A stretch of DNA of 64,000 nt, from contig CABFPE010000138.1 of NCBI GenBank assembly GCA_900660155.1, positions 664,688 through 728,687 of the forward strand. The letters run 5' to 3'. Below are positions 23,945-34,479 of this stretch, piece by piece; within the stretch, counting starts at the first letter, position 1, and every line of letters begins with the position of its first letter. The notes beneath the pieces are model-generated. The model did no database searches. It was not told where the DNA came from and was given only the letters and a program-made list of their open reading frames with translations. Made by a program: the position numbers and the translations under genes. This DNA comes from Hofstenia miamia. Its lineage: Eukaryota > Xenacoelomorpha > Acoela > Hofsteniidae.

Positions 23945-25067
23945 TGTAATATCCTCTACCAGGCATCATCACTGTTGATCTACTGTTACTTTATAATGTT
24001 AGCTGTGTTATTGCAGGTAAGGATTTATTTGTTGTTACTGCTTGACTAGTTTCTTCTGTTATTTTATGTAACCTCCATTAACTGTTCACTTTTTAGGTGA
24101 CAAAGCCATGCTGTAACCTCCATCACAATCTTCCAGTGGGCATCTGCCCAAAGTGCATCTCCACATCCAGTTTCACCATTCCATCCAACGCTTGTGTGCC
24201 ACTTCTCAGCTCAATCAAGATAGCTTATGTGTACCCTACATTAGCTCAGTGCTTACTCAAGACATGACACAACTAAACTTACTCTCTATTGTGTGAAAGT
24301 GTTGTATCTATTTGCAACCTGAAGTGTTACTAGTTGTTCATTAAATACTACATGTAGCCATTACCAAAATATATTGGCTTATCTAAATAAATTCTATTTG
24401 AACAACTTCCTAACCTACATTTATACTTACTACATGTACGGTCATTATATCAGTCGATTATAGGTCATCAATTTAGATCTAAAACAATATTAAGATAATT
24501 CCTAGGGTTTGGTCATCCAACCATTTGTTGACAGTTAGTTATCTGATACATGTAGAAAAGAAATGCTAGTCAGCTAATCAAGAGAAAACCCCTACACCTA
24601 ACATAAGTGCACTTTCATGATCTGGCACAGGGACCCTAGAATTGTTCCCTGTGATGTATCCAGACCACTACTAAACACTGCTCAATTAGCTCAACATTGT
24701 ACTAAATAATCAAACCGTTAATAAGATGAAAAATAAGAATTCTAAGTAAAATTCTTTATCAAATTCTTACAATAAGTTTCAATGTACTTATAGTATTTCA
24801 AAAGAAGTACCTGTCAATTCAAATTTAAACTTCTGCCAATATGGTGGCTATAAAATAACATAAGCGTCATTTTGTCAAAAGTATTTTTATCAACAGATAC
24901 AAATATCTCTTTTCTGACACATATTTTATTCTTGGTTGCATTTTACAAATTAATCTGAAATCATAGCAACTAATCTGATTATAATATTTTTTAATCAACT
25001 TTTTTTTGATCTTACTCTCTTCTGCAATGTTTGCAGCTTATTTCTGATTATTTTGGATGATGCTACA
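23945..25067 (-). repeat. 3' LTR of element A
   Basis: Printed orientation starts TGTAATATCCTCTACC and ends GATGATGCTACA; 1123 bases. It aligns over its length with 32400-33527. Confidence 0.85.
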
Positions 25068-25174
25068 TGCTGACCTCAGCTTGCATTATTTTTAGCACAG
25101 CTTGTTCTCTGTGTACCAGAGTGTCCACCTTTTGAATTATCGCTTCTGCCTGCTGATCAGACCATGTTGTTTTC

Positions 25175-27107
25175 TCAAATTCCGTTTGTTTTGTCATCTT
25201 TAGAACTGCTTCTCTCTGTTGTTACGATGTTTGCATATTTCAGGAAACGTGCCTCTCTGATGTCTTCTGCTATTGGTGTTATCTCTCTTAGCTCATTTAT
25301 TTTCTGTGAAAAGATGTTGTAATATTTTTTGTATAACTGTATTCCCTTAATGCTGATCATAAGTGTCATCTGTGTGTTGGCTCTGCTTGTGTGTGCTAAG
25401 TCTTCTCTGATTTGGTTGTCAGGATAGAAAAACATGAAAACTTTCCTTAAACTTGAGTATTTGCCACATCCTTATAGAAAAAACTAATGTTATTTCTTAC
25501 TTCTTCTTCTGTGATCATGTTGGGATCGTTTTTATTTAATCTCATCATTATAACAATTTTGACCCTCTTTGTATCATTGTAGTAGCAGTATCTCTTTTCC
25601 CATATATCAGCCCAGACTATGTTGTTTACTCCAGAGAATAACATTATAGCTCTAGGGTTTCATTCTTTGATTTCATTTCTCAGATCTTACAGTTGTACAT
25701 TTATTGGTTTCCCATGTGTGTACAGCTGGTCTGGCATTATCATGCCTTTGATGTAGACCCTTCCTTTGTTGTTGTTTTTTAACAAAATTTGTTTTGATTT
25801 CTTGTAGTCATCTCTTTCTATCATAACTTCTGATTTTCTTTCATTGTTTATGTATGACTTATACTCGTGTAGGAATGTTTTCATGACCTTAACATCTTTT
25901 GGTAATCTCCAATGTGGGAGGACCATTGGTAACGCGATAGTCTCTGGTGGTGTGCAGATCAGGAGTTTTGTTTCTATTTCTTGTTCTATGTCCTGGTACG
26001 AGCCTTCTGTTGTTGATGCTGTGGCTAGACCTATGGTAGAGGGGTAATTCATTTTTGCTTTGGGAATCATATCCCAGAATGCCTGTGTTAGTCCCCTTCG
26101 ACTTAGTTTTAATTGTAGTTCTTCTTTTATTTCCACTCTTGAAGTGATACATTCAACGTCTATAGCAAGTTCATTGTATGGTCTAAATAGTTCTTCCAGT
26201 TCTGTTCATGTGAATGCTTCAGTGAACATAAGTTTCATCGTCACTACTGTTTGTTGTTCTCTAATGCACTGGAAGTTTCTTTCTTTTATATCTTTTGATT
26301 CTTTTGTAATCTTAATTTCGACCAAGAAACACTTGTTGTCTGTGTCTATCCACTCTATTGTCTTAGCTGGACTAATTTCTCCCCACTTTTTGATGTTTAT
26401 TCTATTGATTGTCTGTTATGTCTTGGGGGATAGTAGTAATCTGGACGATGTTAATAGTTGCTCCTCCTCTAACATTTCTGCTTGGGACTTTGTAACCATT
26501 TCACAGACTTCTACTGGTTCTGTAATACCTCCTCTTTTCATCATTTCAGCGCTTTGAATGATCTTGGTAAATGTGCACCACAGACTGTCTTATTCATAGC
26601 ATCTCATTTCATGGTCTAGTATATTCTGCACGTTTTTCTGTGTTATCATTTTTCAGATTTTGGCTGTGCTTGCAAGTTTCCTCTTAATAATTTTCTTCAT
26701 TGTGAGCCATGGCTGGTTTTGGAGCTGCTTCATCCATGTCTCAGATGTTGCTCCCCACATGTATTTCCTCATNTGTACTGCGCATGTATGGCCTCTCTAG
26801 TGTTTCATTCATTTCCTGTGGATAGCTGATAATTACGTTAACTTTTGGCTATTATTGGCATCTAGCAAAATTGGTAAAATTTTCCCTCAATCCCCACAAC
26901 TTTCCGTATGTGGATCTTTGTTTCCGGCAACAATTTTGCAAATGCATTGTAACGCATCTTCAAAGTTCCCATAAAATAAGGATGTAATGTTTCCCCATCT
27001 ATTTTTGACATTCGTTTTTCTCTTTCTTTAGATCTAACTGTTCTTTCAGATGTTGTCTCTGAGGAGGCGTTTAGCTGAGTCATCCTTAATGGTAGTTCAC
27101 AGTCCAA
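25175..27107 (-). pseudogene. Third ORF of element A, unknown function (fossil)
   Basis: A protein-coding stretch lies between integrase and the 3' LTR. Landmarks in reading order: MSKIDGETLHPYFMGT, KYMWGATSETW, FWDMIPKAKMNYPS, IALPMVLPHWRLP, GRVYIKGMIMPDQLYTHGKP, AIMLFSGVNNIVW and MTLMISIKGIQLYKKYYNIF. The same landmarks recur in B, E1 and F, so the ORF is a conserved part of the family. I see no signal peptide or membrane segment typical of an envelope, and I do not recognise the fold. A single-N join lies inside it at 26772. Broken. Confidence 0.65.
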
Positions 27108-27499
27108 AGGCTGTGAATCTGTGCTGATATTTTCTACTGCTTTGGCCTTGAATTGGTTTGCCAGTTACTCCTATCAGCACTTGACCAGCTGTGGTTCCGG
27201 ATGAGATAACGTCAGCCTTGAATCACTTTCGTATCTCCACAGTTCTTCCATCACTTACACCTTCCTCTTGAACTCCGCGTGTCTCACCACCATTGAATTG
27301 GCATAGTGGACTGTGGGGAGGAAAGTTGTGCTGCACACCAGTTCTCTGCATGCCCTTGAATTTGCGGTGCAGATCCCTGGTGGGAGAGGCTTTTTGTCCG
27401 TTTGTCTCTCTGCCCTTGAATCAGCCTTGAGGACTATTAGGACGCCATCTCACTCTACGTCGTCTATTCATCAGCTCTTTGTTCTCGTCCCTTCTGCCT

Positions 27500-28576
27500 T
27501 TGATTTGACTACTGGTTTGAGAACTTCTTCATATCCTCCTCCTCCTGTTTGTTGTTGAGAGTCCCTCTGTCTGCTGGGCTTTGCACACTCTCTTCTTCAT
27601 CAGTGGGTGCATCATTTCCTTCTAGTTTCCTAAATGCAGTTAATAAATTTATATCCCATGTCTCAGGGTCATATATAGGTTTATTTCTTGCTGCCCTCTG
27701 AGGCAGTATTCTTTGGCTCAGGTCATCCTCCATAGTTTCCGGTATGTATTCATCATCGAATTCTTCTTCATGTACACTATCTAAATCATACATATCATAT
27801 ATGACCTAGTTGCTGTTAATTCGGCATATCTTAAATTCAGCGTTGTCATCTATTTTTGTTTCTTTGATGTCTGCTGTTGCTCTCTTCAGGTTTTGAAAAT
27901 GTAAAAGTCTATTGTTATCTAACATGTATTCATTGTTTGGTAGTGTTTGTGTTATCATGTGGGGCCAGACCATACTGTTTTCAACTTCCAGACTTGGTTT
28001 GTGTCTACGAGTTTAATTGGTGTGAACGCGTATACTTTATCGCCTACCTTATGTGCGTAACCATAAATTTTTTTATTATAATTGCATTGTTGTCTCACTG
28101 CCAACTTCTTTATGTTGTGACACATTGTTTCATGGATTCCCGTGATCTGATTTCTTAGTTGTTGTATGTATGCTTTGTCCAATTTCCCACTGTAATTGGT
28201 ATACTGCATCGATAGTGGGGTTGTTGCCTCTCTCCCAAACATGGCTTTGAATGGTGATACTCTGGTTTTTGCATTTACTGAGGTGTTGTAGTAATATTCG
28301 ATAACCTCTCTCCATTTATTTCCTCCTATTTGTGTTGTAGCCACTCTAATCAGCTTAATCAATGTTCAGTTAAGTCGCTCCACCACTCTGTTCAGCTAGG
28401 GTGATAGGGGGTTGTCCATTTGCTTGTGATTTCCAATAATTTTGCCATTTCTTGAAAAAGTCCACTTTTGAATTGGGGCCCTTTGTCTGTTATGATCATC
28501 TCCATTGGTCCCAGTCTCAATATCCATTCTTTTAAAACTAGCTCAGTTGTGGTTTCTGCTGTGGTGTTCTGCATCA
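27500..28576 (-). pseudogene. Integrase, C-terminal two thirds, element A (fossil)
   Basis: MEMIITDKGPQFKS carries the second catalytic Asp of the DDE core. PFKAMFGREATTPL is the block after the core. HKVGDKVYAFTPIKL and VWKLKTVWSGPT form the C-terminal module. NPETWDxN-like segments close the ORF. The N-terminal zinc-binding part falls in the N gap. Broken. Confidence 0.75.
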
Positions 28577-29550
28577 NNNNNNNNNNNNNNNNNNNNNNNN
28601 NNNNNNNNNNNNNNNNNNNNNNNNNNNNNNNNNNNNNNNNNNNNNNNNNNNNNNNNNNNNNNNNNNNNNNNNNNNNNNNNNNNNNNNNNNNNNNNNNNNN
28701 NNNNNNNNNNNNNNNNNNNNNNNNNNNNNNNNNNNNNNNNNNNNNNNNNNNNNNNNNNNNNNNNNNNNNNNNNNNNNNNNNNNNNNNNNNNNNNNNNNNN
28801 NNNNNNNNNNNNNNNNNNNNNNNNNNNNNNNNNNNNNNNNNNNNNNNNNNNNNNNNNNNNNNNNNNNNNNNNNNNNNNNNNNNNNNNNNNNNNNNNNNNN
28901 NNNNNNNNNNNNNNNNNNNNNNNNNNNNNNNNNNNNNNNNNNNNNNNNNNNNNNNNNNNNNNNNNNNNNNNNNNNNNNNNNNNNNNNNNNNNNNNNNNNN
29001 NNNNNNNNNNNNNNNNNNNNNNNNNNNNNNNNNNNNNNNNNNNNNNNNNNNNNNNNNNNNNNNNNNNNNNNNNNNNNNNNNNNNNNNNNNNNNNNNNNNN
29101 NNNNNNNNNNNNNNNNNNNNNNNNNNNNNNNNNNNNNNNNNNNNNNNNNNNNNNNNNNNNNNNNNNNNNNNNNNNNNNNNNNNNNNNNNNNNNNNNNNNN
29201 NNNNNNNNNNNNNNNNNNNNNNNNNNNNNNNNNNNNNNNNNNNNNNNNNNNNNNNNNNNNNNNNNNNNNNNNNNNNNNNNNNNNNNNNNNNNNNNNNNNN
29301 NNNNNNNNNNNNNNNNNNNNNNNNNNNNNNNNNNNNNNNNNNNNNNNNNNNNNNNNNNNNNNNNNNNNNNNNNNNNNNNNNNNNNNNNNNNNNNNNNNNN
29401 NNNNNNNNNNNNNNNNNNNNNNNNNNNNNNNNNNNNNNNNNNNNNNNNNNNNNNNNNNNNNNNNNNNNNNNNNNNNNNNNNNNNNNNNNNNNNNNNNNNN
29501 NNNNNNNNNNNNNNNNNNNNNNNNNNNNNNNNNNNNNNNNNNNNNNNNNN
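28577..29550. other. Assembly gap (974 N) in element A pol
   Basis: The sequence before the gap is the linker just upstream of reverse transcriptase; the sequence after it is integrase. In related elements this interval spans well over 2 kb (RT, RNase H, integrase start), so the N count does not reflect true length. Confidence 0.9.
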
Positions 29551-30534
29551 CTCTTAGTTGAATATATGTTTGTGTTTCTCTAGGAGTGTTCTTAGTTGCG
29601 TGATCTCCCATTCCTCTAAATGTTCATAGTCCTCATTGTTTATTTCGGGTATCCTGTATGTGTCTTCTTTTTCTGCTTTCATCCCAAAGCCCTTGAGTTG
29701 GCTTTTGGGAGTACTCGTGACTTTGATGGTGTTTGTCCACTCGCCCTTGAGTCAGCCATGTGTAGTACTATCCACTTTCCTTTGCAAGTCCTTGAATTGA
29801 CCATGCAAATTACTCACTCCATCATTGTCTTTGATTGCCTTCCAGATGAGTCTGATGTTAGTTTTGATGTATTTTCAGTATATTCTTATCTGAGATCTTT
29901 TCAGGTTCACATTCCTAGTGTTGAGAATTTGTATCCTTCCTTTTCCATGTTTTATTGTGCAAACACTAGAAGGCATTGAAACTCATTTGGTATTAATGCC
30001 TTTGTTGTTGTATAGCATTATATCCGCTGTTATAGTGTCTTCTGTCTTGATTGTGTGCATTTTCCACTGATGCAGCTGTAGGTGGATGTCTTCTTGCAGT
30101 TGAAATGTAATTGTTTTCTGCTTCTCCTGTTCCTCTTCAATTTCCATCTCCTCTTCTTTTACTTTTATGATTTTATTTGCATAGTTAATGAAACATCCAT
30201 TTTTTGTCAAGAAATTGTTTCCTAATATAACTTCGTATGGCAGTGAATTGTTATGTGTATCCACTACTACTAGATGTTGTTTGAACATTGTGTTTGTGAT
30301 TCTTATTTGTGCAACATTTATCATTCCTTTTATATTGATATAATCCCCTGAAGCATTAATTAATCTTTTGTCACAACTATTCATATCTTCTAGTTTGAAT
30401 CCCAGTTTCATAGTGCATTCATCAGTAATTATAGATGTTGCTGCTCTGGTATTGATTGTTGCTTTTGTCATCACTCTGTTAATAGCTATTGTTATCTTAT
30501 TCATCATGTCAAGGTTTGTTAGGATCATTATCAA
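29551..30534 (-). pseudogene. Protease and linker of element A (fossil)
   Basis: The region parallels the E2 protease: ATSIITDECTMKLGF, RLINASGDYINIKG and YEVILGNNFLTKNG, then a glutamate-rich linker with HQWKMHTIKTEDTITADIML. Its active-site segment is degenerate. Broken. Confidence 0.7.
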
Positions 30535-30549
30535 TGCACGGTTGTCATG

Positions 30550-32120
30550 AGTCAGTGCTCTACTTAGTTTTCCATCTCCTTGTTGGTTGGTGGTGTTTCA
30601 TTGATTTCGTCTTCCATCTGTAATACATCCTCTTCATGTTAGTAGGCTTCTTCATCCCCAATTACATTTATTTACTTCAGGCAATCTGTTTTTTTATGTC
30701 CTTTCTGTCCACAACCATAGAATTTAACATCTTTCTCTTTTACTTTCCTTGTCTTACCATCCTTCCCTTTCACCTTTGTTATTTTTTCTTGTTTCACTTC
30801 AGCTTGAGATTGCTTCTCCAAGTTGGTCCCTCTCTATGCCATTTGGCTTTCTCATATATTTGGGCATTGTTTTCAATAGTCGCTTGTATGTCAACCACTT
30901 TTCTAATCATCCTTTCCAATTAATCATCAATGTCACACTTAATTTTGAACTGCTTTCTGATGTTTTCAGGCATCCCCTTGCAGATGTGCAAGAACAAGTC
31001 ATATTTCAAATAACTGTTTCCTCTCTAACTGAGCATTAGTAGTTGTTCAACTTCTTGCATGTAGTTTCAGATGTTGTCAGTTTTCTTCATTTTCATTGCA
31101 TTCAAAATGATTTGGTACTGATTTTTGAAACTTTCATTATCATAGTAATTGATGAAGTCTCTGATTAGTAATTGATAATTTCTCTTTGTTTCTGCATCCA
31201 GAAGCAAGTAGTGTTGGGATGCTGCTTCTGTTAGATATAATGGGAGTCCCGCAGCCACTGCCTGTTGGCTCACTTTTCATTCTCCCATTGTCAGTTCAAA
31301 CATTTGCAACCACTCAGCAAATGTGGGATTGTAGCCATCTACCCTTCTGTTGAATTCGGGTAGTGTTGCTTCACATGGTATCATGTCACTGGCTGTTGAT
31401 TGTAGTAGAATTGAACTCTCATATTTTGGTTTCTTGTGATTTGTTATTGTATCCTCCTCTTGCAGTTGCATGGTCACTGCTTTTGTAATTTCATTTATAA
31501 TTTTCTGTTTTTCAAAGTCAGATTCTTTGCCTGATTCTTCATATGTTACCACTTTGCAGGTTGGTATGTGTGGTGCTTGTAACTCACTCTCCTTTCTGGA
31601 ATGGAATTCGATTTCATGAGTTTGCATGTTGTTTCTGTTCTCCTCTTCCGTTAGTTGTAGCAATCTCAATTTATCTTTCAACTGTTCCAGTTCTCCTGCC
31701 TGTAGGTTGTTATCCTCAATTAATTGTCTGTTTGTTCTCTCCAGCTCTTGATTTTTTTCTTGCCATTGCTGGTTTTGCTCTAGAAACCTTTTATTGGCCT
31801 CTGATAGTTAGTGGGTAAGGGTTTTAATTTTGTTTTGAAATAGTTGGTTTTGTTCCTCTAGCCCCAGTTCCATATTCACTCTTATCTCACTCAGTATCAT
31901 TTCATTTTGTCATTCCATTTCTTTGACTTTCTCAGTCAATTGTTCTACTTGTTGTCTTAAGAGTTCTTCATTTTCCTGGCTCTTTCTTAGCATGATCATT
32001 ATATCCAATGGGTTTGTGTCTGGGGGGTTTGTTTCTGGGGGTGAACTGAGGGACTGTAATTCTGTGTCTGTTGCTGAGTTCTCACCAAAATATGGCAATG
32101 ATCATATCATTCTGGGAGTT
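30550..32120 (-). pseudogene. gag of element A (fossil)
   Basis: The N-terminal coiled coil (SQENEELLRQQVEQLTEKV) is followed by an acidic linker, capsid block LPEFNRRVDGYNPTFAEW, then AASQHYLLLDAETKRNYQLL and YYDNESFKNQYQIILN. A zinc-knuckle segment with QKGHKKTDC lies near 30690. The order and blocks match E1 and E2. Broken. Confidence 0.75.
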
Positions 32121-32385
32121 ACTGCCTTGACTGCAGTTTTCTTCACACTTCCTTTTTTTCCTTTTGTCATTTTTCTTCTGGTTCATAGTGGCTTTCCTAT
32201 CTCTAGGTCACGATTCCAGGATCCCAGTGAAGTGCTTTTGTTTGGTTTGTGGTATCTCTCTTTCTCTTACTGATTGTTAGTTCATGTAACAATTTGCTGC
32301 TTTTGTACTTTCACTTGTAGCTTTTGGTGTTGTCTTGCAGGTAGTTTAACTGAATGTTTCTTCTTTAGGTTTGCTGTTCTTATCC

Positions 32386-32399
32386 TGTCATAGTCGCCA
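32386..32399 (-). other. Primer-binding site of element A
   Basis: Reads TGGCGACTATGACA on the minus strand directly after the 5' LTR; the other copies have TGGCGACC at this place. Confidence 0.65.
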
Positions 32400-33527
32400 T
32401 GTAATATCCTCTACCAGGCATCATCACTGTTTATCTACTGTTACTGTATAATGTTAGCTGTGTTATTGCAGGTAAGGATTTACTTGTTGTTACTGCTTGA
32501 CTAGTTTCTTCTGTTAACTTATATAACCTAGAATTAACTGCTCACTGTTTAGGTGACAAAGCCATGTGGTAATCTCTATAACAATCTTCTGATGAGCATC
32601 TGCCTGAAGCAGATCTCCACATCCAGTTTCACCATTCCATCTGATGCTTGAGTGCCACTTCTCAGCTCAATCAATATGGCTTATGTATACCCTATGTTAG
32701 CTCAGTGCTTACTCAAGACACAACACAATTCAACTTAAACTCTATTATGTGAAAGTGTTATATCAATTCACAACCTGAATTGTTACTAGTTGTTCATTAA
32801 ATATTACATGTAGCCATTACTGAAATATATTGGCTTATTTAAATATGTTCTGTTTGAACACTTTCCTAACCTACATTTATAATTTACTACATGTACGGTC
32901 ACTTTATCAGTCAATTATAGTTCATTAATTTGAATCTAAAATAATATTAATATAATTCCTAGAGTTCCATCATCCAACTGTTTACTGACAATTAATTATT
33001 TAATACATGTAGAAATGAAATGCTATTCAGCTAATTGAGAGAAAAACCCCTATACCTAACATATGTGCACTTTCGTAATCTGGCAAAGAGATCCTAGAAT
33101 CGTTCCCTGTGATGTATCCAGACCACTACTAAACACTGCTCAATTAGCTCAACATTGTACTAAATAATCAAACCATTAATATGAAACAAAATAAGAATTC
33201 TGAATAAAATTCTTTATCAAACTCTTACAATGGTTTTCAATCTATTTATAGTATTTCCAAAAGAAGTACCTGTTGATTCAAATTTGAACTTTCTGCCAAG
33301 ATGGCGGCTGAAAATAATGAAAGCATCAGTTAGTCAAAAAGTATTTTTATCAACAGACACAAATATCTCTTTTTTGACACATGTTGTTTCTTAGTTGCAT
33401 ATTACAAATAAATCTGAAATAACACTAATTGATTTGATTACAATATTTTTAATCAACTTCTTTTCGATCTTAATCTCTTTTCTCAACGTTTGCAGCTTAT
33501 TGATGATTTTGTTTGGATGATGCTACA
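32400..33527 (-). repeat. 5' LTR of element A
   Basis: 1128 bases with the same TG...CA ends as the 3' LTR. A TATAAATAG box lies on the minus strand at 33242-33250, 277 bases into the LTR. Confidence 0.85.
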
Positions 33528-33544
33528 TGAGTGACTCTACAATA

Positions 33545-34010
33545 TTGTCAACCATATCAAGTTGGCAAGAAAGTCTATTCTTTTACACCAGTACCAACCA
33601 CTGATGGCAAACAAACTTGTAAACTTGCTACATCCTGATCAGGTCCACACAATCACTAAAGTGTTAGACCATCACAACTATGTCCTAGACAATGGTACAA
33701 CAAGAAATTTCCAATCATTACACAGAACAATTAAAGACATAGAATATACAACAATCCATAACAAACATGAATTTAAAATCATAAACAATGACAACAACAC
33801 CTATACACTAATGTCTGAGCTAGACAATGTTCATGAGGATTTGTTTGATGACCCTGTGACATTTCCTAAAATACCCAATCCTCAACTTCAAACTTTTCCT
33901 AATCACAAAGCTTGCACAAAACACACAATCAATCCCACAGACTGGGACCCAAATCTTAATATTCTTTTTAGCAGCCTTCAATCAAATGAAGCAAACTCCA
34001 TCAAAACATT
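33545..34010 (+). pseudogene. Integrase C-terminal module, element B (fossil)
   Basis: QVGKKVYSFTPVPT, LDHHNYVLDNGTTRNFQSLH and NPTDWDPNLNILFSSLQSNE match in order the blocks at the end of A and F integrase (VGDKVYxFTPxKL; YMLDNDRLLHFQTLKR; DPETWDIN). The family-2 LTR end TGAGTGACTCTACA sits just before it. Confidence 0.65.
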
Positions 34011-34479
34011 CTGACAGTGAGAGCAGCACTTCTCACACCTCCTATCATCACAGAATCAAAATCTCACACCAAACTAGGAGTCCACCATTTCATCCATTGT
34101 ACAGGTTGGATGCTGGTGGAAACTGCACACCTAGTCTGGGAGCAATGACCCAAATGCTACCAACCCATGCACCTATTGGAGTGTTGAACCCTTCATCCTC
34201 TCTGTGTAAAGCATGAAGAGCATAGGCATATTGAGTGGTCATTCAACCTTACTGAGCACCTACCCATGGTACAGCTTAGTTAGCCATCTCACAGAGGGTT
34301 CTGATATGGACATTGAGCATACTGCACAATGAAAATTGGAGAGCAGCATAGCAAAAGAGTCAGTGTTACAACCAATGGTAATACTCCAATCTTGAAAACA
34401 TCATCATCACTCATGCTCCCCTAAGTTCTGTATCTTCACATATCTCTGCTCTCAACATCACTCATTGGAACAGCAGAAT

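Larger units (their letters stand above)
23945..33527 (-). mobile_element. Element A: Ty3/gypsy LTR retroelement (fossil), nested in B
   Basis: Minus-strand element of about 9.6 kb with both LTRs (5' LTR 32400-33527, 3' LTR 23945-25067), PBS, gag, protease/linker, a 974-N gap where RT, RNase H and early integrase belong, integrase, and a third ORF. LTRs are roughly 85-90% identical by eye, so the insertion is old. Immediate flanks (CATCA on the left, TGAGT on the right) are not a target duplication, which suggests rearrangement of the host element B at or after insertion. Broken, with many breaks. Confidence 0.8.

Noticed and set aside
26060-26557. 165-codon plus-strand frame with membrane-like composition
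   Set aside because: Antisense shadow of element A's third ORF; the hydrophobicity comes from the complement of lysine- and glutamate-rich codons.
28468-29611. Open frames of about 345-371 residues crossing the long N run
   Set aside because: Almost entirely N. The flanking residues belong to element A on the minus strand.
29620-29979. 119-codon plus-strand frame with a signal-peptide-like start
   Set aside because: Antisense to the element A linker. The same effect appears opposite gag and pol at 30636, 31543, 53661, 54625, 55233, 56615, 58393 and 61478.
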